64,000 nucleotides of DNA from Euonymus europaeus (Eukaryota; Streptophyta; Magnoliopsida; Celastrales; Celastraceae): positions 23,479,001-23,543,000 of the forward strand of contig OY756961.1 in NCBI GenBank assembly GCA_963580455.1, given 5' to 3'. The translations under genes were made by a program, and so were the position numbers. The notes beneath the pieces are model-generated. The model was not told the DNA's origin, did not search any database, and saw nothing but the letters and a program-made list of their open reading frames with translations. This document shows, piece by piece, positions 11,708 to 23,902 of the stretch; positions within the stretch are counted from its first letter, which is position 1, and each line of letters begins with the position of its first letter.

Positions 11708-13058
11708 ATGGGTGAGGATGTGAGTTCTCTTGTACGGATGATGAACGGATTCAAGGATGATCGGGCGGTGGGGAATGAAGGAGGGGATGGGAGATCGACG
11801 GCTCTGATCACTCGAGACTTGCTTGGTTGTGGATTATTGAAAAACGAGTCCCAAGAGTTGGACTTGGATTTGCAAGTGCCTCACGGATGGGAAAAGCGTC
11901 TAGACCTGAAGGTATTTCACTATTTTAGGGGGGTTTTCTTATCTGGGTCTCGTTTGTTTCCTGAGAAAACAGAGTAGAAAGTGATAGAAAATTGTGCACG
12001 CAATGATATTATGTCTTCTTTGCTTTATTTTCGAGTTCAAATTCTTTTGTTTGTTATTGCAACAATTGGGTAGTAAGAATTTCTGATTTTTAGTTGATAA
12101 TTCTTGTGTTTCTTCTTCATTCTGGGTTTAATTTTGATTTTCTCCGTTGTGAACCCTGTTTGGTTATGGTTACTGAGAAATTGAAGGAAATAGTAATTTA
12201 CTTTATATTCATGGAACCAAAAAGAGGCAGTAGAACTGGAAAGGTTTTTTTTTTCTTTCATTAATTGCATTTATAGAAAGGACCAACTGAGAGAGATCCG
12301 ATGAGATATATATTTATTGAATAATAAGTTCATATTAAATTGTGATAATTCAAGTAATTAATTGAATGACCCTTTGAATTTTCCATAATTTCAGTGTTGT
12401 TATTCAATGCATTTGTTGTGAATTCTGATCAGTTTTTCATTAATTATTAATTGAAATAATGCTTTTGATTGTTTGATATTAATTTGTGTGTTTATTGTGG
12501 TTTCAGTCAGGGAAGGTGTACTTACAAAGATGCAACTCAACAAAATCAACTTCTTCATCATCGTCATCTGATTACAAGCACCAAACCAATCAAACAGTAT
12601 CAAAGCTTCAAGACTTGAACTTCCCACCATCGCCATCAAAGCTCCCATTAAACCTATTTGATGATGGTTCTTTGGAGCTAAAATTATTGTCATCGTCGCC
12701 AACAAAATCATCCTCCTCATCAAGAAATAGTTTCTACCAAAGTGTATGCACTCTAGATAAGGTAAAATCCGCGCTCGAAAGGGCGGAGAAAGTAGAGCCC
12801 AACAAGAAGCGATCGTCACTGTTTAAATCATCGGCGTCCCCTTCGTATTCATCGTCATCGTCTTCGATTAGAGAAACCCTTGAAGAAGATATTCATGATG
12901 AGAAATTGGTATCATCTTCACCAATTGCAGCAGGGTGTCATGGTTGCTTGTCTTATGTTTTGATCATGAAAAGTAACCCTAAATGCCCTAGATGCAACTC
13001 TGTCGTTCCAATGCCATCGATGAAGAAGCCCAAGATTGATCTTAACATTTCAATTTGA
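11708..13058 (+). CDS. CFL1-like WW-domain protein with EAR motifs (2 exons)
   Basis: Seen: exons 11708-11911 and 12507-13058 join in phase 0 across a GT-AG intron to give 251 aa. LDLDL at 51-55 is an EAR-type motif. It runs into a WW-like segment, VPHGWEKRLDLK|SGKVYLQRC (57-77), which the intron splits. The middle is Ser-rich with another LxLxL (LELKL). The C-terminus has C-x2-C (212, 215) and C-x2-C (228, 231) around SYVLIMKSNPK, then KIDLNISI, a DLN-type EAR motif. Known: CURLY FLAG LEAF 1 and its Arabidopsis homologues have this layout and restrain cuticle formation through HD-ZIP IV partners; the Cys module also resembles GIR-type repressors. Inferred: a nuclear transcriptional co-repressor affecting epidermis or cuticle. 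Odd: the second Trp and the Pro of classical WW domains are missing. Confidence 0.9.
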
Positions 13059-14340
13059 TTGGAGAAGATTGTTTAGGCTTTGTTATTTTGAGTTTTTTGC
13101 GTGTAAATATTGATAGGTGGATGATTTTAGGGCTTAAGATACTATTGTTATTTGTTAGGCAAAGAAAAGTATGTAATTAGGAAATGAATATGTTCTGATT
13201 ATATCTACCAAACGAAGTTTTAATATCAGATTGTGCAGAAATCTATTCATGGATATGTTATGATCCCAGATCTAAGCAATGTGGAAGCTTAGTGCAGAAT
13301 GTAAAGGAGCCCAAACTTTTTAACTAGCAACAATTGGTTTTGCAGGGTCTATTCATGGGGTAGTGGTTTTGACGTGTTTTTAAAATAGCGGTTATGACAT
13401 GTTTTGAGGTGGTTTAAAAACACATCCAATTTGGTGTGTTTTAAAAATATCCCGATTTTGATCAAATTAATACTACATTGATTTTTAAAATCTCTCATTT
13501 TCGGTCACTTAAAAAACATTCATTTTCGGTCATTTCCGATTTGCCAAGGTCCAAGTAGTGTATTAAGGAAAGATAAAGCTGGTCAAACTTTCACCAACGC
13601 TGACAATGTATTCATAGTCGGAGGGACGTGTGGTGGTATGTTATGATCTCACGTTTCTTAGATTTTAACCAACAACGATTAATTTTTTGGGGCCATTGAG
13701 AGCATGGGCGTACGAAAGATAAAGTAGTGCGGATTTTGGCCCAAAGCGAACATTGTGTTCCTATTGGAAGAGATGATTGGTGGGATGTTACATTCCCACA
13801 TCACTTTAGGGGGCTTGGCCTACAAAAGACAAATCGTGTTGGCTCCGATCCAAAGTGAAAAAAGTTTCTAGGCAAAATTGTGCTGCTTCCCATTCAAAGC
13901 GAATAAAGTGTTATTGGTGTGGAGGAGCGGGTTCTTTTTCAGGATATACTAGTTAGTACTGTACTACTGTTTCATTAATTACTAGGTTTCACACAAGCAA
14001 ACCACACAAACCGAGTGTATTCAATCAACTTGTGCTTTTGCCCTAAAAAAAGATGTGTGTTGTACATAAAGAGCATTAAATCCTTTCACCATCAACATGT
14101 ACTGACGTTAAGGCCTTAGTAGGCACAAGTCTTGGCAATGCAAGCATCTTCTGTGAGCCTACTTTGGTCTTCTCTCATCAAATTGACGTTGACCGTATGT
14201 AACACTAGAGGGCCTTAAAATTTCAGGGCTTTTTTTGGGTAGGTGTTTTTTTTTTGGTGTTGGGTAGATTGTTTGGTGTTTGGGAAGGAGAGAGTTCAGA
14301 ATAATTGAGAAGGAAAAAGTGCAAGAAATATACTTAAGAA
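13059..14340. repeat. 3' flank of CFL1-like gene, then degraded LTR-type repeat
   Basis: The first 150 bp are the likely 3' UTR. From about 13600 to 13930 there are phrases typical of old plant LTRs (GGGATGTTACATTCCCACAT, GGCCCAAAGCGAACA, CATTCAAAGCGAATAAAG). They suggest a decayed solo LTR, but ends and target duplications are not visible. No coding frame is supported. Confidence 0.4.
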
Positions 14341-14369
14341 AAATGTCAACCTATTGTTTTTAAGAAGTG

Positions 14370-15420
14370 TTTAAGGTTGTATGTTTAAAATTCAATACCA
14401 ACAAGTATAGCACAAAATATGATTCAAACAACTCAAGCCGTAAATAGCAAAAAATCAAAACAAATATGAAAGAGAGACAAGATTTGCATGGTTTAGCATA
14501 AAGCCTCGTTCACGGGCAGTGAAAAATGATTGCACTATGTTAGAGGGTGTAATTTAAAGATTTAAGCTCACACAAGCTGTCAATCACTCACTAGGTGTTT
14601 CTCTCTTTAGAAATGATGCTCAAACAATGTTAGGGTCGAAACCCTTGCAAAAAACAAATTTAAAGGAGCTTGTTCGAACTACATTTGCGTGAGAACGCTC
14701 AATCTTTATAAGAAGCCACTCGAGCAATCAAACTTGCTTGATCTCCTTAAGGAACCGCTCACCTCTATCGAAAGAAGTCATTGATCCAAAATGCAAGCTT
14801 TTCGGACAACACTCAATAAATAAGATTATTACTCCCTCCGACTCATTTTAATTGTCTTTACTTTTTCACACAGTTTAAGAAAATATTTAATTTTCTTTCA
14901 ATTTGACCTTTATACCCTTATTTATAATGTGCATGATTATTAAGTTAATTGTTGAGTTTTTCAAGTTAAGGGTATAAATAAGGGTAAAATGAGAAAAAAT
15001 GGATAAAAATGGATAAAAACAGCTTTCATTAATTAAAATGGACATGCATTTTGGGACATCACAAAAAGGAATAAAGGATAATTAAAATGAGACGGAGGGA
15101 GTAGATCTAAATGAGTAGATCTAAAGGAGGAGGCAGATCTAATTGAAGATAATTAAATTATGAGAAAACTGCCTAAGATGACATGAGTTTGTACAACATA
15201 GAGATAACAGTGCAACAATGAAAAGAATCGAGAGCACCTGCATATGAGTGAGAGATTACATGCATCCTAATTGATAGAATTAGACCCAATTGAAAAGAAA
15301 AATAATTAATAATAAAGAGGAACCTCTATAGAAGTTGTACTGAAGTAAAATACCATAAATGGAAACCTGCCATTAGACACAGGATTGTGACATACATCCG
15401 TGCACTCGAGTTCCCAACAA
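14370..15420. mobile_element. Copia-like LTR remnant interrupted by a Stowaway MITE
   Basis: AGACAAGATTTGCATGGTTT followed by AGCATAAAGCC and CACGGGCAGTG (about 14470-14525) matches a phrase I associate with LTRs of plant copia elements. The remnant seems to continue to the Stowaway insertion at 14832 and to resume after 15103 (GTAGATCTAAATGAGTAGATC). No gag or pol frame survives. Assigned by phrase similarity from memory only. Confidence 0.4.
14832..15101. mobile_element. Stowaway MITE (Tc1/mariner type)
   Basis: Seen: the left end CTCCCTCCGACTCATTTTAA and the right end, whose reverse complement is CTCCCTCCGTCTCATTTTAA, form terminal inverted repeats of about 28 bp. The element is flanked by TA on both sides (14830-14831 and 15102-15103). 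It is 270 bp long and noncoding. Known: Stowaway MITEs have exactly these CTCCCTCC ends and TA target duplications. The arms match closely, so it is not very old. Confidence 0.93.
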
Positions 15421-17598
15421 TTTAAGCCTTTCGAGCAATTGTACTAGTTTTTTTTTTCTTTTTCAAGTTTATCTTCCACAGACTGAGTCTCCATAAATGT
15501 ATGTATGAAAACTACATTCACTACACTTTTGTTTGTCAATTGATGAGCTTTATGAACCCTAATTATGGTCATTTACTAGACACCCTCACACCCCCAATAT
15601 TCATTAATGTACTATATATTTATGTATAGGGAACTGACAATTATTTATTGGTGGGAGAATTTAATTTGATTTTTCTTATTTATCCTCTTCAACAGACAGA
15701 AATTTCTTTAAATAGTACTCTCCAGTTGGTTGATCAATTTACTATGTACAAAAAAAAAAAAATTCTTCATTTTAGTGATTTTTTATCCACTAATTACATC
15801 GTTACTTCATTTTAATACCTATCAGTTTTCATTTATTCTCTCTGAGTTTTGATTATGCATACAAAATTTATTCACCTGATAATATGATAAATTAAGCCAA
15901 AATTTAGCGTATGATCATAAAAATATTGCTCACAATGATAATCAAATTCAGATCCTTTTGAGTCATGAGTCCATACGATTTGTCTCATATAGATTCACCG
16001 CCGGAACATCAAGTGGGTGATTACCATCCGCATACACCCCGTATTATAAAGAATAGACATATATTATAAAGCTTATGTCCTACCATGTTCTTCTAACAAA
16101 GCAAGTTCATAGCCTTTTTCAACTTTAATCGCATGATTTTCACATTTTTCAGTCCATCAAAATTTAATCTTTTAAAAAACTATTACTTTGATAAAATATA
16201 AAGAAATATTGCGTGACAGTGACACTCATAGTCATAGGACGTGAATATTGGGTCATTTAATTTGGAGGCCCGCCCTCATTAATGGGATTGCAATTAAATA
16301 TATGGTTACAAACGAGTACAAAATGTCAAAACAAAAGAAATTAATTGAGACAATGAAATCCCTTATGTTGTCTAGGTTACATCCAGTCTAGTCTGTCCAC
16401 AACTCAAATTAAATTGAACTCCGTATAATTTAACCTTGTTTCATTATAATATATATATATATACATATATGACTAAATTATATATATACATGACAAATTT
16501 CTAGATTGTAAAATTCCAATAAAATAAGGTAAAGATTATATAGTAACACAAAACAGAAATGAGTCAGTTGACTAGTTCTACGACTAAGCCAATATAACTT
16601 AAAATCCATAAAGAAAGCTTGGGATCTACTAAGAAAACTGAGAGAAACATGTAAATAATTTATTTCATCGTTCGGTTCCTTTTGCCAAAAATGGCTACAC
16701 TCCTATAAATAATAAAATTGCAAAACTCTAATGGACATGAAATTACTAAAAAGAACTAATCAAAACATTAATTCGACTAAAATTCATAATAAACAATAGA
16801 CTTCTAATAAGAAAGATAAATAAATGACTATCTTTCATGATTACTAAAGAAAATTAGGAAATTTGTCCGACATCTATATGTTGTGGCTATGCGCTGGACT
16901 TTCACACAACTTACTATGGCATCATATGAGAAATTTTTAAGTGCGTGGACCATCAACCCATATCGGATGTTCAAAAGAAACATGTATGGTGTTGTTCTCG
17001 GTTATTAAAAGAATCATCTATTAATTCTTAAAAGATAAAACATACTATGCTTGACATTTTACAAATGAGGGATTGTGAGTGGTTGAGTTGCAAGAATATA
17101 TATAAACCCTTGCTTGGGCAGCTAGTAGTTCAAATGGGTTCACTAAATTTTTTATAAGAAAATTACTATAATGTTCTTATTAAAGGGTGAACATCCCGAA
17201 ACCCTTTAAAATGAAGAGTTCAGATTTGGAGCTATGGGAAGCGTTCGAAAGGGTTCGCGAACCTCTCCCCAAACCCCACCCAATAGGTTTTGCCAAACTG
17301 AGATTGAGAACACCTAATCCTTTCAACAACAGTTTCATTGAATGTCCAGTAATGCCTTAATGATTTTATTTTAAGTTCAATTTTCATGGATCCTTGTAAA
17401 ATACTAACATACCAAGGTATTTAGAGATACTGAACAATATTTTAAAATTTATATAAAAAAGAAGCATCATTAATAGTTTTTCTCCACTTTTCTAGTATGT
17501 TATTCTGCTGTATAATCTCATATTCTTTTAGAAATATTTTAACTTTACACCCAATTTGATTATATGCTTTCTTAAAAAAAATGTTATGTGCCTCAACC
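15421..17598. other. Intergenic AT-rich DNA
   Basis: I see no gene. There is a short poly-T tract near 15450, a poly-A tract at about 15750 and a (TA)n tract at about 16450. Nothing else stands out. Confidence 0.5.
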
Positions 17599-17786
17599 CT
17601 AAATAACTCATTCTATTGTAATATTATATTTTATTGTAAATTTACAATAGAAAATATATTTCATTGTAATATGATATTTCATTGCGCACTTGATATTTCT
17701 TTGCAATATTCCAAAGTAATATTCCATTATAAATTTTACAATGAAATACGATATTACAATGGAATGAGACAATATAGTTTATTTAG
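17599..17786. mobile_element. Foldback (hairpin) MITE-like element
   Basis: Seen: the left half CTCATTCTATTGTAATATTA and the reverse complement of the right half CTCATTCCATTGTAATATCG match, with further matches inward (TTTATTGTAAATTT / TTCATTGTAAAATTT) and outward (CTAAATAA). Almost the whole 188-bp unit could fold into one imperfect hairpin. No target duplication is obvious and no protein is encoded. Confidence 0.6.
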
Positions 17787-20379
17787 TCCTGGGTAATTTA
17801 TCATCACTCCTTTCTGAATGGATTAGGAAGGGGCATATACACACCCAAATTGTTGAGAACCCAACCCAATTAAAATATTCCATTTAATTTGACATTGGTA
17901 AATAATATTCCATTTAAATGTCTTATATTTTTTATAAACAAAGTTAATCCATATTCAATTAGATATATATATATATATAAATTATATAGGCGTAAATTTA
18001 TGTTCATATCAATCAGGTCTGCGTCAAATATCAGATTGAAAATCTCATTATTTTTTGGTCCGGCTTAAGAAACAAAATTTGAATAACGGACGAGTTTAAT
18101 TTGGGTTTGGAATACTATTTATCTAAACGGGACAAGGACTCATTCACAAACCCATATACACAATCAACAACAAATTAAGTTACCATGCGTGTGTTTGGTA
18201 CAGCGTTTTTGATAAATCCAAATCAAACAATATCGTCGATGTGAGTGAGCCGACGTTTCTAATATAATATCAGAGCGAGGTCTCAGTTCAATTGAATGGA
18301 CCTCTACCTATTCGTTTGTTGGATATGAAAGTACCTAGAACTTACATTGGCCAAAACCCATAATTCATTATTTTTTAAAAAAATTAATCTATTTTTTAGG
18401 AAAAGCTATTTTATAGTTTATGCTTAAAATTCATCGAAGAAATTAAGATCACTCCATTAATTCTAATAAAAATTAGATTTAATTTAGTACATATATAATT
18501 ATATAACCCATTTAATTCTATCAATAATGCAATCAATCTATTTTTACAAAGATGTTAAAGATAACCACATGTAGATGGGATTATGAAGCTAGCACATTCA
18601 CATCCAAAATATGGTTGTACCTAATTAAATGAATGAAAAGAGCACTTACCTAAACTATATCAAATAATCAAATTTTGTCATTTATTCTACGGAGCCATAT
18701 ATGTTCAAGTGCAATTAAAGTCCAATTTATTGATATACCTAACCTACATTAAATGCCAATTAAATGTTTTACTATGTTTTCTTTGAAGTTTGCTCGCCTA
18801 ACTTGAAGATCATACATAGTATGTGAAAGCAACTTTATTTATATTCTTTGAAATTTTCATCTTTTTTTCTTTCTTTTATAAGTGAAAAGGTAATTGTTAT
18901 TTAAGTTGAGTAAGTTAAATAGGAAAGCTTATTTAACGTACTAGGGATTATGCCTAATTGAAGTTTTCCAATACAAAATAGAAACTATAATAACATATTT
19001 AGAAAGTGCATTACTTTTTATCAATTTGATTTAATATTCCTTACCCAAAAAAAAAGATTTATTTTTGGAATTTTCTACCAATTTTTCATAATTTGTCAAT
19101 TATAATAATTAATATAGAGTAAATATAGGTATGTGATATATGTCATGTTTTGTATAGAGATATTTTCCACATTTTGGAAAGATCATATAATAGGATCGCT
19201 ATCAATCAAGTGGTCCCTTTGCAAGCCTTCCATTTAATTGATGACATTTTTTTTTTTTAAAGTTGGAGATGTTATGGCGTAATTAGTTGGGAGCTTGCGC
19301 AACGCTTAGGAAATCTCAATATATTTGTTTGATTAATAATTGAAAAAAAAACATCTAACTGTAGATATAACGTAAAACAAAGTAAATTGAGAGTTAATTA
19401 ACATATTTGTCATCTCTAAAATTACAGTTTAAATATAACCCTACTTAGAATTTTAATTGAGTTATTATTACTTTTTAATTAGAAAAATTATAGACATACA
19501 TAACATTTTTTAGTGTTATTTGTAACGGTACACCTCCTTACTGTCCGTTTGAGAAAAAAAAACATTTTAAGTCCATTCCGAACATCCCGCATACCCTATG
19601 TTATCCGATCTGGACCTGAATTTTTGCTACCTTTACATATATCTGAGTGTCTCAATCAGATTTATGTATATATTGTTCACATACATATTATTAACATATA
19701 CACATATATATTGTTTCATGTTAAGTATATTTATCTATAAAAAAATGTTAAGTGTGTATATATAAATATATAAATCTGCACGGGGCTACATCTCATTGCA
19801 ATCCCCCTCCCTCCGTCCAGCATCGAAAACTTCATTACAGAAAAATTGTGTTGGATATAATTATTTTATGTGAATGATTATTTTAATCAATAGAATTTGT
19901 TGTTTTCATCAAGATAACGTGTGGGTAAGCCCCTTTTTAGATTCTAATTCTTAGTTTTTATTTTTGAGCATTTTAAGTAAGATTGAAATTGATTTCACAG
20001 AACTTTTGTTGAAAATTCGGTAAGTTAGGTCTTTAGATTTTGCCAAGCATGTTTAGGGTTCAATGTATGTTAGACTCTCATATCGGAAAATGTGGGAGAT
20101 TATGAATTTTTTTATTAAGAACAAAGTCCACCCTATTCAAATTAAAAGCTTTTTTCCAAATTCAAGTGAGTTGGGCTTAAACAACTTTCTGGGTTTAGAA
20201 AAAACAAAGTTGTGCCTGCCAGAAATATGATCAGAGCCAAGAAAACTTAAAGTGAATAATATTATTGAGTTTGTGATATAACTCAGCTCACAAGTGTGGG
20301 GCAGTGTTAGACTCCCACATCATTAAGAACAAAGTCCACCGCATACAAACAACAATGCTTTGTTCTAATTTACTACCTT
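17787..20379. other. Intergenic DNA with LTR-like fragments
   Basis: No gene. AATATCAGAGCGAGGTC at about 18270 resembles a primer-binding site next to a GTGAGTGAGCC phrase, as in decayed LTR elements. At about 20073 and 20308 the phrase TGTTAGACTC(T/C)CA(T/C)ATC occurs twice, each followed by AAGAACAAAGTCCACC, as expected of LTR debris. None has clear ends. Confidence 0.4.
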
Positions 20380-20498
20380 TTAGGGTGTGTTTGATAGGGG
20401 TGTAATGATTAAAAGAATTATTAAAAATACATGGATAATGATTACCCTAGAAATACATTACACACTTATTTATTACCCTCTTATCAAACACACCCTAA
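20380..20498. mobile_element. 119-bp MITE with 17-bp perfect inverted repeats
   Basis: Seen: TTAGGGTGTGTTTGATA at the left end and its exact reverse complement at the right end, with further imperfect pairing inward (GGGGTGTAAT / GAGGGTAATA). The unit is AT-rich and noncoding. A GGGTGTGTTTG end next to TTA suggests the PIF/Harbinger (Tourist-like) class, but no direct TTA duplication can be assigned because the flanks are inverted. Confidence 0.7.
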
Positions 20499-20639
20499 GA
20501 GTAAAAGGAGAGCTAACATTTTTTTGTTAGTTAAGGTCTAGCTAGTTTTTAAATTTATTGAATTAAGAATAAAACTTGAAATTACATATTTGTCATTGTT
20601 ATTCCAGTCAAAGACGAAGCACAAATTTGTTCTTGATTT

Positions 20640-21672
20640 TCTTCCTTTTTGTCCAGTTTTGGATTGAGATGAGACAGGTGGCATTAGAATCATCAAGCTA
20701 AGACGAATCCAATGGTCTTACCAAGATCCGATGTTGAAAACTGTCCGTTTGAGAAAAAATGGTTTGAATGCGTTTTGCCTCTATCTAGCCACTTCTGGAG
20801 ACAAATCGAGGTGAGGCCGGTGACATTGGAATCGTTAGGATGAGATGAATCCAATGGCATTGGCATTGCCAAGATTCGATATCGAAAACTAACAAATTGA
20901 GGCAAAATAGTCAGAAACGGCCAAAATACATTTTACCTTAATTTGATCATTTTTTACGACGGTTTGAGGTGAGACCAACATCGTTGTATTCATCTTTATC
21001 AAGAGATTCCAACTCCACTATCCTCACCTCAATCTGCCAGCGAAAAGTGATTACCCGACCAATAAAATATTTTTGACAGTTCTATAGAGAAAATGTATTT
21101 TCCTATTGAGCGAAATAACATTGTACAGTTTATAATAATATTATTGACCTATTATCTAGGTCTTTCTTTAAGTGCTCCCAATAGTAATTTTTTTTTGGGT
21201 TTAGTGAATCCAAACTTTTGGGTTCATCACTTAGGATATATGGTTTTAATAGTGAATCCGAGATTTGGTCCATCAAACAGAGAAAAAGTGGTTCTACAAG
21301 GAAAAATAATTCTTACAAATTTTGCAAGTTTGAACCCGAATATTAAAGGTGCCTGAATTTATTAGGGTTTAGTAGTTAAGATATCACTTGGAACATTTAA
21401 GATTTTAGTAGATAATCCATTCCCTGAGTCTGTTAGGGTTTAGCAAATCCGAGTCTTGGGGTTCATCAAGTGGAACATAGGGTTTTACTAGTGAATCCAA
21501 CATTTAGGTTTGTTGAACTGAGAAAAGTGATTATACAAAGAAATAAAGGTCCTACAGAGTAATATAAGTTATATACATAAAAAGAGTTCTACACTATTAG
21601 TAGAACAAAAATTATGATTTCATGTTTTTTGCCTAACTTTTTATGTTCGACCATTAAAATGATCGTTGTTGG
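20640..21672. repeat. Modular repeat (left part) hosting the hAT insertion
   Basis: Seen: the phrase GGTGGCATTAGAATC ... GACGAATCCAATGG (about 20677) recurs as GGTGACATTGGAATC ... GATGAATCCAATGG (about 20818) and again beyond the hAT element (about 24060). From 21190 to 21540, GGGTTTAGTGAATCC-like and GTGAATCC-like units recur about every 220 bp. No protein family is recognised. Probably an old LTR element or satellite-like repeat. Confidence 0.45.
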
Positions 21673-23902
21673 TAGGGCTGTAAAAAACCGAACCAGACCG
21701 TTAACCGAACCAAAAATACTCGTTCGGTTCGGTTTTTCGATGTACGGTCCGGTTACAGTTTAGGTGTTTTAATTTTTTTCGGTCTTCGGTTACGGTTCGG
21801 TCTCATTTTTAATTGTTGGGTGTAAAACTGAAAATATATATTCTATTAATACTTTACAAATTTTTTATACTTATATGTATGTAGGCCCAGTTTTAACTTT
21901 TACTTATAAATATAGGCCTAGTTTTTAAAGTTTAAGTGGCCCAGATCCAGCCCAATGACTTAGTCATTGTTAAAGTTAAGTGGCCCAGTTCGCAATTGTT
22001 AATTGAATAATTCACCTCAGACTTCAGTGACTTAGTCTCTCGATCAATTCATGAATTCATCTTCAAAAAGATAAAAAATTAAAAGCCCTAAGGCGCAGGC
22101 GAGCAGCAGCCCAGCAGCCAGCAGGCAGGCTTCGTCGAATCGTCACTACTCGCCTACTCGCTCCACCAGGTGAAGTTAGGCTCCGTCACAGCATCACTGC
22201 TTGCTCTGACTCCGAGTGTTCGACCATCGCTCCACCACTAGCCCACTGCCACAACCACGTACACGAGTGAGGAGTCCACAACCAGACAGCCTCTCAACTC
22301 TCAAGTCTCAATCAGACCATCAAATACTTGAATGTGGTACCAATTCCTTCAATCCTTCTTCCATTCTTGGTTCTTCACTTCTTCGATTCTTAGTTCCTAG
22401 TTTAGTAGTTTGGACTTTGGAGGTTCTTGAATCTTGACATTTTTGGATTTTCTAGTGATGCTTATACTGCTTAGTCAGTTAATCTGTGAAATTTGTGATA
22501 AGTCATAACTAAATTGATTCATTCCATGCTGGACTATTAATCACTCAAATCTTTTATCATTTTTTTTGGCCTCAAATTTCATTGCTTTGTTATTATACTC
22601 TCTGCACACAACACATAGATATAGTAATGACTGTAATGTAATTTGAAGACCAGGATCTATATAAACCTTTTACTTATGCGGTTATGCCATCCTCATTAAT
22701 CAATTGATTAAAAAATTACTTTTGAGATACTCCCAACATTGAGATTACAATTGCATGTAACATGATATCCACCAAATACTGCTCTGTCCTCTATAGGTCT
22801 AATATTGTCATATTGAATTATTGAGAACATTGTATAGCTTGAATGCTTGATGTTGCACTGTTATCAACTTATCATTCTTTGTAGATATGTCAAACTCTCA
22901 ATCAATGTCATTTCCAGTGAGCATGAACATTCATTGCATTCATTTGAGGAGCATTTGCATGAGCGTGAATGTGGGGAAGGAGTTGGAGGTGTTCAAGGAA
23001 GTTCAATTCCCACCTTAGGAACCCAGACAAGTGAGGCTCAGGATAGTTAGGGCTGTGAGGTGACAAGTCCGAAGAAGCGGAAGAGAAAAACAACAGCGGA
23101 TAGGTCTGAAGTTTGGAGAGATTTTACTCGATCACCGAAGCGCTCCACTTGCACTTGCAATCATTGTGGGGTGATGTACAAGTGCCACTCTTCACGAAAT
23201 GGAACATCAACACTTAAATCTCATTTGTTGCGATGCGCACGTAAGACGAAGCCTAGTGGGCAACAAACAGAATTGTCGTTCCAAGCAGGGAAAGAGGAAG
23301 TTTCAACATGGAAGTACGATTCTAAGGCCATTAACAATGAATTAACTTGCTTGGTAGTTGAGTGTGAGTTGCCATTCAAAATTTTGGAACACCCAAGGTG
23401 GAAGAGTTTTTGTCATTTATTGAATCCTAGATGGCGTTGTCCTTCTAGGCCAACTGTGAGAAAGAATGTACTTGAGATGTATGATGATATGTACTTTAGT
23501 ATTTATATGTTATTTTTTTCGTTTAACTTGTTGTAGCCTGTAATGACAGTAATGTAATGCTGTTGTAGTGTTGTTGGACTGTATTAATTATAGAATTGTA
23601 TTGTGGATTTGGACTGCTTAGTAAATTGAGATTTGAGATTGCTTAGTACTCATGCAGGGGTGTAACCGTGTAACTTTGGTTTAAACAACCACACTGGATC
23701 TGGATTGCTTAAAGAACAGATTCAGTCATATTTTCGGTTTAAACCGGAAAACCGATAACTGAACCGAGTTGTTACATTTCGGTTCGGTTCGGTTTTTTTA
23801 CAAGTTCGGTGCGGTTCGGTTCAATTGGAAACATGATTTCGGTTTTTTCGATTTCGGTTAAAAACTGAACCGTTTCACCGAAGTTACAGCCCTAGTTGTT
23901 GG
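21665..23902 (+). mobile_element. hAT transposon, internally deleted, with perfect 8-bp TSD
   Basis: Seen: the element 21673-23894 (2,222 bp) starts TAGGGCTGTAA and ends TTACAGCCCTA, a perfect 11-bp inverted repeat. It is flanked on both sides by the 8-bp duplication GTTGTTGG (21665-21672, 23895-23902). Both subterminal regions carry many CGGTTCGG/CCGAACCG units, the kind of site hAT transposases bind. Inside are a GC-rich leader-like region (22080-22440) and the N-terminal part of a BED-finger transposase. The RNase-H-like catalytic and C-terminal dimerisation regions are missing. Known: this is how Ds-type derivatives arise from autonomous hAT elements. It probably cannot move alone. Confidence 0.92.
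22847..23536 (+). pseudogene. hAT transposase N-terminus with BED zinc finger, truncated
   Basis: Seen: a frame through 22847-23050 and, after an in-frame TAG at 23048-23050, 23051-23536. The second part has a basic KKRKRK stretch, then a BED-type finger (C-x2-C at CNHC, then SHLLRC, about 23150-23235), then the linker typical of plant hAT transposases (ELPFKILEHPRWKSF, LNPRW, PSRPTVRKNV). The frame then ends in unrelated hydrophobic residues just after 23500. Nothing follows for the DDE/RNase-H core or the hAT dimerisation domain. A further upstream start around 22887 is in another frame, so the N-terminus may be broken or spliced. Known: the BED finger binds transposon ends. Inferred: a dead fragment unless it is expressed as a DNA-binding peptide. 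Confidence 0.85.
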
